Below are positions 1-8,934 of a stretch of DNA of 39,161 bases, one piece after another (positions within the stretch are counted from its first letter, which is position 1; the number at the start of each line of letters is the position of its first letter). Under the pieces are notes generated by a model that was not told where the DNA came from, made no database searches, and worked only from the letters and a program-made list of their open reading frames with translations. The position numbers were made by a program, and so were the translations under genes. Where the stretch lies: the NCBI GenBank assembly GCA_016201205.1, contig JACQDF010000063.1, forward strand, positions 1 to 39,161. Direction: 5' to 3'. This DNA comes from Acidobacteriota bacterium (GTDB lineage Bacteria; Acidobacteriota; Terriglobia; Bryobacterales; Bryobacteraceae).

Positions 1-3
1 TCG

Positions 4-2256
4 ATGCGGACGCGACAGAACCAGACCCGCCAGCGCAACCTTGAAGAAGCGCGCGACCTTCAGCGCCAGGCGGCCAATCTGATGGAATCCGACGCGCTCC
101 AGGCCGTGTTTGCACGCACCCAAGCCTTCGCCGCACAGCACCCGGGGGATCCGGATTTCCAGAACATTGCCGCCGAGGTCCAGCAGCGGACGATGCTGTT
201 CCCGGCGCAGGAGAGACCGGCGGCCCCCGCTCCGCCTCCGCCTGTGCCGGCGGAACCCAAAAAGAAACCCGCGGTCGCCGCGCCTGGCATGCTGGCGAGG
301 GCTTGGGCCGCCTGGCATCGCATGGTGCCCAGACGCCGGCCGCGAATCATGGCATACTGCCTGGTCCTTCTGCTGGCGGTCGCGCCGGTGGTCGTTTTGA
401 AGTGGTTGCCGCCGCCGGCGCCACGCACGCAGGCGCCCAAACCGGTCTTGGTCAACCTGAGGGCCCAACCGGCCCAAGCCCGGGTGACACTCGATGGAAA
501 GCCGCTCGATCTCTCGCGCCCCCTCGAAGTGCAGCCAGGCGCTTCGCACATCCTCCGCGCGGAACTCGAGGGCTTCGCGCCCAAAGAGTTGCGAATCGAT
601 GCGGGCACACGCGATCCTGTCTTGCTCATCCTGGACCCATTGCCCACGGTGCTCAAGGTGGTCACCGACCTCGGCAGCGGTTCCGTTGTGCTCGATGAGA
701 ACAAATCCGCTCTCGAGAATGGCGGTTTCCTCGCTTCCACAGTGCCGGCGGGGATGCACAAACTCGCCATCGACGGCGGCTCGCTCTGGCAGGTCAAAGA
801 GATCAGCTTCGAATCTGTCAGCGGAGCCGCTCCTAAGCTGGCCAGTGAGCTCCAGCGCTATCCGAATCTGCGCTCGGTGGTGGTCACAAGCTTCCGCAAT
901 CAGGCTCGCGTTTACTGCAATTTCCTGCCTGCCAAGGCCAAGGTCGAGGATCGCGAATATGAAGTTACCAAAGAGGGGGTCGACATCGCGATTCAGCCCG
1001 GCCAGCCCTTCGATCTCACATTTACGGGCGACGCCAGGCCGATCCACGTGGATGTGCCAGCGGGGCCTGCGTTGTTTGCGTTTCTTTCCGCGGGTGAGTA
1101 CGGGGCTCTGGAAATCTCGGTCAGTCCGGTTGTGGAAGACGTGCAGATCTTCGTGGATGGCAAACCTCTGACACGGAAGCCCGACAGGAGAGGCAAAGTC
1201 ACAATCTACAACGTAGCGCCGGGAGCTCATGCGGTTCGGGTCGCGTCGGCGGATTATACGGTGAGCCCGGAATCACAGCCGCTTCAATTGGAAAAGCGCG
1301 GGCTGGCCTCCGCCAAATTCGCCTTAACCGCAAAGCCCAAGTTCGCCTCGCTGGTGATCCGCGGCGGCCCTCCGGGCGCGCAAGTCAGCGTCGAGGGCCA
1401 TTCCGGCGTCATTGATGCCGCCGGAGGATTGCAGATCGCGTCCATTCGTCCCGGCATGCAAAAGATCGAGATCAGCAAAGCCGATTTCGAAACGCGCTCG
1501 CTGGCGAAAGATTTCGCCGCCGGCGGTGTTGTCGAGCTGGGCGTCGAAGAGACGCGTCTGCTGCGCCCGGCGTTCAATGCGACGTTTCGGGTGACGCCTC
1601 CTGAAGCGGAATCGAAAGCCAGGTTGAATATCCTCGAGGCCGTCACCGCGCCGTCGGGAGCGCGGGAGTTCCGGCAGCGGGCCTCCGGGCATGACCCCAA
1701 GCAGCCCCTGCGTCTCAGGGATGGAACGTTCAAAGTGGAGGCGGTCGCCGAAGGCTTCTCGCCATGGTCTTCGGAAACTACTTTCTCCGTGGCCACCACT
1801 TTCCCCTACCACATCGAGATGACGCGCCCCGCCGCCAAGCCGGTTCCGACACCCGCACAGCCCACATGGCGAACAGTCCCCGCCGGTCACGTCGAATCCC
1901 TCGGCCAGGGCGCGGGACCGTTTCAAATCATGGTCCGCCCGAAAAAGCGCGAGTTGACCTGGCACATCGGGCACATAGACGACGGCAACTATGAAGAATA
2001 CAGATTGGACAAAGACAAGCTGCGCTGGAGAAAGGTTGTCAACACCAGACCCTCCCGGCCAAAGGAGAAGAACCTGGGCTTCAACCTCCCCGATGAGTTC
2101 GCTTTGCAGATTGTCGTTCGCGGGACAACTGTGGAACAAAGGCTTGGGATCGCCGGCCAGGGCGCCAGGGTGTTGCCGGAGCTTCGCGATAAGACGCCTG
2201 TTCCGGACAACGGGCAGGTCCGGGTTTACCTCGAAGGCCAGATTCTGAAGCCTTAG
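4..2256 (+). CDS. PEGA-domain membrane protein, probably 5'-partial
   Basis: The 750-residue product has a short Gln/Arg-rich helical N-terminus, a Pro/Ala-rich linker (about 70-95), one membrane segment (about 115-135) and a long part after it made of beta-rich repeats of the PEGA type. These show as recurring V-x-V-D-G-K-P-L and P-G-x-H-x-(I/V/L) motifs, for example near residues 155-180 and 375-405. PEGA repeats are known from surface proteins and from the tails of bacterial Ser/Thr kinases. The first ATG lies three bases from the window edge and the frame is open to the edge, so the true start and possibly an N-terminal domain may lie outside. The last 120 residues (after 620) form a separate unrecognised domain. 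Orientation suggests most of the protein lies outside the membrane, but this is inference. Confidence 0.7.
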   Translation: MRTRQNQTRQRNLEEARDLQRQAANLMESDALQAVFARTQAFAAQHPGDPDFQNIAAEVQQRTMLFPAQERPAAPAPPPPVPAEPKKKPAVAAPGMLARAWAAWHRMVPRRRPRIMAYCLVLLLAVAPVVVLKWLPPPAPRTQAPKPVLVNLRAQPAQARVTLDGKPLDLSRPLEVQPGASHILRAELEGFAPKELRIDAGTRDPVLLILDPLPTVLKVVTDLGSGSVVLDENKSALENGGFLASTVPAGMHKLAIDGGSLWQVKEISFESVSGAAPKLASELQRYPNLRSVVVTSFRNQARVYCNFLPAKAKVEDREYEVTKEGVDIAIQPGQPFDLTFTGDARPIHVDVPAGPALFAFLSAGEYGALEISVSPVVEDVQIFVDGKPLTRKPDRRGKVTIYNVAPGAHAVRVASADYTVSPESQPLQLEKRGLASAKFALTAKPKFASLVIRGGPPGAQVSVEGHSGVIDAAGGLQIASIRPGMQKIEISKADFETRSLAKDFAAGGVVELGVEETRLLRPAFNATFRVTPPEAESKARLNILEAVTAPSGAREFRQRASGHDPKQPLRLRDGTFKVEAVAEGFSPWSSETTFSVATTFPYHIEMTRPAAKPVPTPAQPTWRTVPAGHVESLGQGAGPFQIMVRPKKRELTWHIGHIDDGNYEEYRLDKDKLRWRKVVNTRPSRPKEKNLGFNLPDEFALQIVVRGTTVEQRLGIAGQGARVLPELRDKTPVPDNGQVRVYLEGQILKP

Positions 2257-2257
2257 C

Positions 2258-2335
2258 GCTTGTTCGGGACCGCTTGCTGACGCGCGCGGCTCAGCACGGG
2301 CTTCCGAGCCGCGACCGTGAGGGAGCGGTTGAAAA
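2258..2335. repeat. Dispersed GC-rich palindromic repeat, copy 1
   Basis: The gap between the PEGA gene and the next gene holds a composite element: GTTCGGGACCGCTTGCTGAC, then GCGCGCGGCTC, a short spacer, GAGCCGCGACC and GAGGGAGCGGTT. The GCGGCTC and GAGCCGC arms form a hairpin. The same ordered blocks occur inverted at 20150-20257, so this is a dispersed REP-like element and not a one-off hairpin. It might also terminate transcription after the upstream gene. Confidence 0.8.
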
Positions 2336-2343
2336 GGTTTCCC

Positions 2344-3141
2344 ATGACAGCCCGCCTGCTGCTGGAATTCGCGCGCATCGGCTTTCTCGACATGCTCGCC
2401 TACCGCCTGCGCTATTACACGGGCGTCATCAATTACTTCCTGAGCGTCACTGTCTATTACTTCCTCTGGAAGGCCGTCTTCGCCGCCAATCCCGAATTCG
2501 GCGGCTTTCGCTTCGATGAGATGATCACCTACGTCACCGTGGGATGGATCATCCGCTCGCTCTACTTCAACAACATCGATTGGGACATGGCCACCGACAT
2601 CATGGAAGGCAAGGTGAGCATGGTGATGATGAAGCCGGTGAACCTGCCGCTGACCTACATCGGAAAAGCGCTTGGCGAAGCCGCGTTTCGCACCGTGCTG
2701 CTCTCGGCGCCCACCAGCATCGTGCTGGCTCTCATCTTTCCCGTCAATCCGCCGCGCGACGCGGCCCACTTCAGCGCGTTCCTGCTGGCGCTGGCGGGAA
2801 GCGTGTTGCTGGTCTCCTCGATCAACTTCATCATCGGGAGCTGCGCCATCGAGCTGCAAAGCATTCAGGGCCTGCTGCGCTTCAAATTCTGGATGCAGGA
2901 ATTGCTGAGCGGTCTGCTGGTGCCGCTGACGCTGTTCCCTGCCCCGCTGCGTGAGATCAGCCGCTGGCTGCCCTTCGAGCACATTGGCTACACGCCGATG
3001 ATGATTTACCTGGGTAAGATCCCGGGGCGTGAAATCGGCCGCACGCTGGCTCTCGAATTGTTCTGGATCGTCGCTCTGCTCTGGTTCGGCAACTGGTTCT
3101 GGAACCGCCTCAGCCGGCGCATCACGATCCACGGAGGCTGA
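2344..3141 (+). CDS. ABC-2 family transporter permease (PF06182-like), first of a pair
   Basis: The 265-residue polytopic membrane protein begins MTARLLLEFARIGFLDMLAYR and has about six hydrophobic segments. It resembles the ABC-2 type permeases often found as two adjacent paralogous subunits served by one ATP-binding protein. I chose ATG 2344 because the family starts with a short cytoplasmic helix followed by an R/Y-rich amphipathic stretch; a GTG further upstream lies inside the palindromic repeat. The partner permease starts five bases after this stop, so they are surely co-transcribed. No ATPase gene is visible on either side in the window. The substrate cannot be told from sequence. Confidence 0.85.
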   Translation: MTARLLLEFARIGFLDMLAYRLRYYTGVINYFLSVTVYYFLWKAVFAANPEFGGFRFDEMITYVTVGWIIRSLYFNNIDWDMATDIMEGKVSMVMMKPVNLPLTYIGKALGEAAFRTVLLSAPTSIVLALIFPVNPPRDAAHFSAFLLALAGSVLLVSSINFIIGSCAIELQSIQGLLRFKFWMQELLSGLLVPLTLFPAPLREISRWLPFEHIGYTPMMIYLGKIPGREIGRTLALELFWIVALLWFGNWFWNRLSRRITIHGG

Positions 3142-3145
3142 TCCT

Positions 3146-3937
3146 ATGCGCCGTCATTTCTCGCTCTTTACGCAGTATGCCGCCCAGTACGCCAAGGTGC
3201 GCCTCGAGTACCGCTGGGACTTCTTCATCTCCGTCGTGACCATGACGCTGGCCACCGTCTTCGGCCTGGCCGTCGTCGTTCTCATCTTCGGACGCGCCCG
3301 CGTCCTCAACGACTGGACGTTTCCCGAGCTGCTTTTCCTCTACGGCTTTTCTCTCCTGCCGATGTCCCTGTTCAACGTGATCAGCGTCAATCTCTATCAG
3401 TTCAGCGACGCTTATCTGATCCAGGGCAAGTTCGACCGCGTGCTGCTGCGCCCCATTCATTCGCTGTTTCAGATTCTGTTCGAGCAGTTGCGCTTCGAGG
3501 CGCTGGGAGACGCTGTTCTTGGTCTGGCGCTGCTGGCCGCCACCGCGCCGCAGCTCGGCATTCACGCGAATCCGGCGAGTATCGCCTTCCTGCTGGCGTC
3601 CGTCGTGTGCGGGGCTCTGCTCTACACGGCGATCTTTGTCATGCTCGCCAGCGTCTCGTTCTGGTTCGAGGACAAAGTCGGCGTGATGCCGCCGGTCTAT
3701 AACCTGATCGCGTTCGGCCGCTATCCGCTCGACATTTACAACGGCTTCATTCGCGTGCTGCTGAGCTGGATTGTGCCCTTTGGTTTCGCGACCTTCTACC
3801 CGGCGGCGGCGGTGCTGCGCGCCGATCGATACCGCATCTATGCATGGCTGCTGCCGCTGGTGACGGCTGCGTTTTGCGCCTCGAGCGTCGTCGTGTGGAA
3901 CCGCGGGATGCGCAACTACAGCTCGACGGGGAATTGA
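3146..3937 (+). CDS. ABC-2 family transporter permease, second of a pair
   Basis: The 263-residue product starts MRRHFSLFTQYAAQYAKVRL and has about six membrane helices. The N-terminal layout (short basic start, then Y-x-x-x-R-L-E-Y-R-W-D-F) matches its upstream partner in style and is typical of the paired ABC-2 permeases in PF06182. The frame is open further upstream, but ATG 3146 lies just after the preceding stop and gives a family-like N-terminus. The two subunits probably form a heterodimeric transmembrane channel. The ATP-binding subunit is missing from the window, so export of an unknown substrate is only an inference. Confidence 0.85.
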   Translation: MRRHFSLFTQYAAQYAKVRLEYRWDFFISVVTMTLATVFGLAVVVLIFGRARVLNDWTFPELLFLYGFSLLPMSLFNVISVNLYQFSDAYLIQGKFDRVLLRPIHSLFQILFEQLRFEALGDAVLGLALLAATAPQLGIHANPASIAFLLASVVCGALLYTAIFVMLASVSFWFEDKVGVMPPVYNLIAFGRYPLDIYNGFIRVLLSWIVPFGFATFYPAAAVLRADRYRIYAWLLPLVTAAFCASSVVVWNRGMRNYSSTGN

Positions 3938-4003
3938 TGAGTCGCTGATCGCCGCCGCCGCTCCCGGAGCCCGGCCAGGCCGAGTGCCGTTAGGCTGAAG
4001 GAG

Positions 4004-5365
4004 TCACTGGAGAGCGCTTGTCGCGGCTGAACGCGCTGCAGCGCGCGTCGCCATTTCGCGGGCGGCGGCGGCCTGCATCAGTCTATCGGGAATGCCTTCC
4101 GGGTAGGTGAACGAAGCGGCGTTGTTCCAGTCTTGAGGCGGCGTGTTGGGCTCCATTCGCGGCAAATCGCTCCGCAAGGAGAGCGCCGGGCTCACGCCCG
4201 CGGCTGCTTCGGGCGAAGGATTGATCCGCACCCAGGTTCCGTTGTTGAGGAAGCCTTCAAACGCCTGGCGGATGTGCAAATGGCCGGGAGCGGTTTGGAC
4301 GTGGTCCTGGGCGCTGGCCAGCAGCATCACTTCGATGCCGGGCGCTTGGGCGGGTATCCGGTCATAAAAGCGGACGGCTTCGCGTTCCGCCCAGAACCGC
4401 TCGGCTTGCTCCGCCGTAGCCAGCGTGTTTGGCAGGTCGATCTTCAGCGCCGCCGCCGCTTCGAGCATTGACGGGGAGTAGTAGCGGCGCGGATCGCCGG
4501 CCGCCGTAATCGGGTTTATCGGAAAGTCCTCACCGGCATCGATCCGTCCGTTTCGATTTACGTCGGTAGTGGTGCAGCCATTCGAGAGCGTAATCTGGTC
4601 GATGCGGCCGTTCGCGTTGCCGTCGAAAAAAAGCCGGTTGGTAGCGGCGTCGAAAGCCAGCTTCGAGTAATCGAACTCGAGCGCTATGGGGTGGTAGGCG
4701 CGGAAGTATGGGTTGACAGACTCGATGGATTGCGGAGGCGGCGCGCCGCCGGGGCAGGCTACGGTGGCGCCCGGTCCCGGTTCCGCCACCGAGATCTGCG
4801 CATTGGTCGGGTTCTCCCACCCGACGAAGTACTGGAGACGAGGAAGTTCAGCGCCGTGGAGGGCGATGACGGCGGTGCAGGCGTTGCCGCCGAACGACCC
4901 GCCAAGCAACCCGACGTTGCCGGTCAACACGCGGAACGGCAGCATATCGGTGATACGCTTGCCGTTGACGTCGGTCTTGTCGCCGGAAGCATACAGGATC
5001 ACGTCGCGCAAGGCGAGTATCGAATTCAATCCCCGCGTGTCGTAGGTCCCGTCGCTCGAGCGGTTCTCGCTTCGGCCGCCGGGGAACAGGAAGCGGACGT
5101 AGACGAAGCCGGAAAAACCGCTGTCGACAAGCGGCTGCAAGCCGCCGGGCTGAAACCCGCCCGGGACCTCGATCACCACCGGAGCGCCTTCGTCCAGCAG
5201 CGTACGCGCTGAACCAAAGTACAGCAGACGGAGGGCCAGGTTGCCGCCGCCGGCCGCCTCCGACGGCAGGGAGATGTCGGCGAAATCGACGAGCATCTCC
5301 CGCTGCTGCGCGAGGGCCGGAGCGAAAACCAGGAGAACCAAAACCAGGCGCTTCATACTTCTCAT
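4004..5365 (-). CDS. Secreted alpha/beta-hydrolase-fold-like protein
   Basis: The 453-residue product has a Sec signal peptide (about residues 4-20, cleaved after A-L-A). A G-G-S-F-G-G nucleophile elbow puts the candidate catalytic Ser at 157, preceded by a beta strand (V-G-L-L). A late Q-D-H-V segment (Asp354) and nearby His362/His364 could supply the acid and base. Between them sit two D-x-N-x-N-G-x-I-D loops (about 248-256 and 268-276) that resemble Ca2+-binding EF-hand or dockerin loops. I did not recognise an exact family. A second ATG at 5356 would shorten the signal peptide by three residues. The gene stands alone, convergent to the permease pair. Confidence 0.65.
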   Translation of the reverse strand: MRSMKRLVLVLLVFAPALAQQREMLVDFADISLPSEAAGGGNLALRLLYFGSARTLLDEGAPVVIEVPGGFQPGGLQPLVDSGFSGFVYVRFLFPGGRSENRSSDGTYDTRGLNSILALRDVILYASGDKTDVNGKRITDMLPFRVLTGNVGLLGGSFGGNACTAVIALHGAELPRLQYFVGWENPTNAQISVAEPGPGATVACPGGAPPPQSIESVNPYFRAYHPIALEFDYSKLAFDAATNRLFFDGNANGRIDQITLSNGCTTTDVNRNGRIDAGEDFPINPITAAGDPRRYYSPSMLEAAAALKIDLPNTLATAEQAERFWAEREAVRFYDRIPAQAPGIEVMLLASAQDHVQTAPGHLHIRQAFEGFLNNGTWVRINPSPEAAAGVSPALSLRSDLPRMEPNTPPQDWNNAASFTYPEGIPDRLMQAAAAREMATRAAARSAATSALQ

Positions 5366-5534
5366 GACGGTGGCGGCGCGTGCGGGTTGACAGGCTCTCC
5401 AGAACCGCGGGCAACGGGACGCCGGGCCGTCCCCCGGCCAGGCCGGGCAGGCGTAAGAAAATTCACAAAAATTTGAGACCCAGGGGAATATTCGCTGCGT
5501 CTACTTCGATGAGTGCCGTTAGAGGAGCTTGATC

Positions 5535-5732
5535 ATGACCATTTTCACTAAGCCCGTTCCGGTAGCGACGGAAGCGATGGCTTCTGTTTATTGCTACATC
5601 TGTACCCACACTGTCGAGGCGCAGGTTCTGACACACCGCAAGGGAGCATTCGTCAAGCAGGGCCAGCGTTGCCCGCGTTGCAACACTTCTCTGGATGCCG
5701 GCTACGTCTTTCGCCTCAACAGGGCGGCCTGA
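5535..5732 (+). CDS. Small zinc-ribbon protein (65 aa)
   Basis: The product starts MTIFTKPVPVATEAMA and contains two C-x-x-C knuckles, C-Y-I-C and C-P-R-C, about 25 residues apart, which fits a single zinc ribbon. A good ribosome binding site (GAGGAG at 5522-5527) sits eight bases before ATG 5535. An in-frame TTG lies six bases upstream but is less likely. Function is unknown; such mini-ribbons can be adaptor or nucleic-acid-binding proteins. It is followed by another tiny zinc-ribbon gene and a J-domain gene in the same direction. Confidence 0.6.
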   Translation: MTIFTKPVPVATEAMASVYCYICTHTVEAQVLTHRKGAFVKQGQRCPRCNTSLDAGYVFRLNRAA

Positions 5733-5827
5733 TCGCGTTTGAGGTCTGCAAACTAGCGTTTGCGGATTTTTGCAACCTGTGGTTTGATGGGGAAGTAGGG
5801 GTGGGGTGGAGGCCCCGGACCGAGGCA

Positions 5828-6049
5828 ATGAAAAAAAGACCAGGCGAAGAAAAACCGGTGGTTCCCAAGGAGATCATCGAGCAGGCCAAGCGTGCGATCC
5901 AGTCGGACCGGGTCAGTCTGGCCGGAAGGTGCAAAGTCTGCGGGTCGGATGCCGCACCCAACTCCTCGGAAGGCCTTTGCTGGGTTTGCCGCCGCCTGAA
6001 GATCAGTGCTTGGCGCGACATGGACCAGCAAATGTCCGCGCAGGAATAG
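5828..6049 (+). CDS. Small zinc-ribbon protein (73 aa)
   Basis: The product starts MKKRPGEEKPVVPKEIIEQA and carries C-K-V-C and C-W-V-C, 12 residues apart, separated by a G-S-D-A loop. This is a compact four-cysteine zinc site preceded by a basic amphipathic helix. The frame is open further upstream, but the Lys-rich ATG start is the natural one; the purine-rich CCGAGG just before it is close for an ideal ribosome binding site. I do not recognise the family. The neighbours (another mini zinc ribbon and a J-domain protein) make a role in protein folding or nucleic-acid binding possible, but that is inference. Confidence 0.6.
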   Translation: MKKRPGEEKPVVPKEIIEQAKRAIQSDRVSLAGRCKVCGSDAAPNSSEGLCWVCRRLKISAWRDMDQQMSAQE

Positions 6050-6196
6050 CTTTGGCGCCCCCCACCTTAGGGATCGAAATCCTCAGTACTAAGCGTTCCG
6101 CCTGATTTCTATCCAGGTTTGGATACTTCTTAATATATTCAAGCCCACAATTGAAGCGACGCTGAGCCTTGCCGTTTCTCAGCCGAAGAGAAGGAC

Positions 6197-6769
6197 ATGA
6201 GCCCCTCTGAATTTGTCGACTACTACGAATTGCTGCAAGTCAGCCCAAATGCGGAGGCGGATACGATCCAGCGGGTGTTCCGGCTGCTGGCTCAACGCTA
6301 TCACCCCGACAACAAGGACACCGGCAACGATCAGCTTTTCCAACAGCTTCTCAAGGCCTACCAGACCCTGAGCGATCCGGCCCAGCGTGCTGCCTTCGAC
6401 GGCCAGCACCGCTCCCAGGTCAAACTGAACTGGCAGATCTTCGACAAAGAGGATGCACCCCAGGGCAGAGAGGCTGAGTATCGCAAGAGGGAAGGCATCC
6501 TCAGCGTGCTGTACCGCAAGCGCCAATTCACCCCCAATCAGCCCGGCATGAACCTGAAGGAGATAGAGGATCTTCTCGGGGTGCCGAGAGAACACCTCGA
6601 GTTCACAATCTGGTACCTGAAGGAACGCGGAGAGATCCGCACGGCGGACAACGGGCGTTTCGGTATCACCGTCAAAGGCGTTGAAAGGTTTGAAGAATTA
6701 AGCTCGCCGGAATCCGAACGTCCTAATCTGTACATGCTTCCGCCGGCCAAGAGCTCGCGCGCCGTCTAG
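6197..6769 (+). CDS. J-domain protein with C-terminal winged-helix-like domain
   Basis: Residues about 8-72 form a clear J domain: Y-Y-E-L-L-Q-V-S-P-N-A, then Q-R-Y-H-P-D-N with the HPD motif needed to stimulate DnaK ATPase, then a helix ending L-S-D-P-A-Q-R-A-A-F-D. There is no G/F-rich linker, zinc centre or substrate-binding domain as in full DnaJ. Residues about 97-165 look like a winged helix (I-L-S-V-L-Y, N-L-K-E-I-E-D-L-L-G-V, then a wing with D-N-G-R-F-G-I-T). The protein is therefore a short co-chaperone with a probable DNA- or protein-binding module. A GAGAAGGA ribosome binding site lies right before ATG 6197. No DnaK gene is nearby. Confidence 0.85.
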   Translation: MSPSEFVDYYELLQVSPNAEADTIQRVFRLLAQRYHPDNKDTGNDQLFQQLLKAYQTLSDPAQRAAFDGQHRSQVKLNWQIFDKEDAPQGREAEYRKREGILSVLYRKRQFTPNQPGMNLKEIEDLLGVPREHLEFTIWYLKERGEIRTADNGRFGITVKGVERFEELSSPESERPNLYMLPPAKSSRAV

Positions 6770-6819
6770 CGCGGCCCGCACACTGCCAGGAGCTTGCGCC
6801 ACTCAGTACACTGGAGTGA

Positions 6820-7697
<878 letters not shown>

Positions 7698-7701
<4 letters not shown>

Positions 7702-8258
7702 ACTGGCTCGACATTCTGCTGGCCATCATCCTGGCCGCCTCCACCATCGCGGGCCTGGTGAGAGGTTTTGTCCGTACCGTCGTTGGAATCACGGCTGTCC
7801 TGCTGGCGCTTGTTCTCGCCCTCTGGTTTTATGGCGCCGCCGGCTCGATTTTTGTCGAGTATGTCAGCTCGAGGAGCGTGGCCAACTTTCTTGGCTTCGT
7901 ATCTGTTTTCGTGCTGGTGGTCCTCGCCGGGGCGCTGGCCGGACGGCTGCTGGCGGCGTTGTTCAAGTTCGCCGGTGTGGGCTGGCTCGACCGGATTTTC
8001 GGCGGCTGCTTCGGCCTGTTGCGCGGATTGCTGGTTTCGGCGGTGCTGGTCATGATTCTGACCGCTTTCAGCATTCATCCTCCTCCGCGAGCCGTCGTTG
8101 ACTCGGCGATTGCCCCGTATGTCCTGGATGCCGCCCGTGTCATGGCTCAACTTGCTCCCAAAGAGCTGACGGACGCCTTCCATGACGGCTACGAAAAGAT
8201 CCGCAAAACCTGGTCCGAAGCGTGGCAAAAGCCAAGCCCCCCAAAGACGGAACATTGA
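7698..8258 (+). CDS. cvpA: CvpA family membrane protein
   Basis: The 186-residue product has four hydrophobic segments in the first 125 residues and a short charged cytoplasmic C-terminus. It opens M-N-W-L-D-I-L-L-A and has G-x-V-R-G-F-V-R-T in the first loop, the hallmark of the CvpA/colicin V production family. In enterobacteria cvpA lies next to purF; here it follows purC with an ATGA overlap, so the link to purine genes is kept in another form. CvpA proteins have been tied to envelope stress resistance, but the molecular role is not settled. The HAD phosphatase gene follows after about 20 bases. Confidence 0.85.
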
Positions 8259-8277
8259 AAGCGAAAGCGAGTCTGAA

Positions 8278-8934
8278 ATGGATCTGCTCATTTTCGACCT
8301 CGACGGCACGCTCATTGACTCACAAATGGACCTGGCCGTTTCCGTCAATCGAGCCCGGGAGCACTTAGGCCTGCCGCCTCTGGCCCAGGAGCTGATCTTC
8401 ACCTACGTGGGCAACGGCGCTCCCGTGCTGGTCCGAAAAGCTCTGGGGCCAGGCGCTGCCGACGAAGAAGTGGATCGCGCTTTGCAGTTTTTCCTGGCGT
8501 ATTATCGCGAGCACATGCTCGATCACACGGTGCTCTATCCGGGCGTTCGCGAAGCATTGGACATTTTCCGCAGCCACCGCATCGCCATGGCTGTGCTCAC
8601 CAACAAGCCGGCTCACTTGAGCCAGGCGATCGTCGATGGGCTCGGATTAGGCAGTCATTTCTTTCGTGTGTATGGGGGAAACAGCTTTGCGCAAAAGAAG
8701 CCGGACCCGGCCGGCGTGGAAGCGTTACTTAAAGAATCCCATGCTTCCCGCCAGCGAACATTGATGATCGGAGATTCCGCCATCGACGTCCGCACCGCTC
8801 GCAATGCAGGCGTGCGCGTGGCCGGTGTCACCTACGGGTTCCAGCCGGAGACACTGATGGCGGAGCCGCCGGACCTGGTGGTGCATCACATCGAGGATCT
8901 GGTGCCCTTGGTGCTTGCCATGCGCGCTACATGA
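8278..8934 (+). CDS. gph: HAD-family hydrolase, phosphoglycolate phosphatase-like
   Basis: The 218-residue product has the HAD motifs in order: D-L-D-G-T near residue 6 (nucleophile Asp and acid Asp), L-T-N-K near 110, K-K-P-D-P, and I-G-D-S-A-I-D near 163. A helical cap follows motif I as in subclass I enzymes such as Gph and PPase. The likely reaction is dephosphorylation of 2-phosphoglycolate, but pyrophosphate or other sugar phosphates cannot be excluded. ATG 8278 puts the start five residues before motif I, as usual; an upstream in-frame start overlaps cvpA and is unlikely. The last eight bases overlap the end of the convergent korB gene. Confidence 0.85.
   Translation: MDLLIFDLDGTLIDSQMDLAVSVNRAREHLGLPPLAQELIFTYVGNGAPVLVRKALGPGAADEEVDRALQFFLAYYREHMLDHTVLYPGVREALDIFRSHRIAMAVLTNKPAHLSQAIVDGLGLGSHFFRVYGGNSFAQKKPDPAGVEALLKESHASRQRTLMIGDSAIDVRTARNAGVRVAGVTYGFQPETLMAEPPDLVVHHIEDLVPLVLAMRAT

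Noticed and set aside
1324..3132. Long open frame on the minus strand opposite the PEGA and permease genes
   Set aside because: It lies antisense to well-supported genes, is rich in His/Gln/Arg/Asp as expected from the reverse frame of GC-rich coding DNA, and shows no known motif.
8927..8934. Overlap of gph and korB as sign of a sequencing error
   Set aside because: Both C-termini look normal; short convergent overlaps are common in compact genomes.
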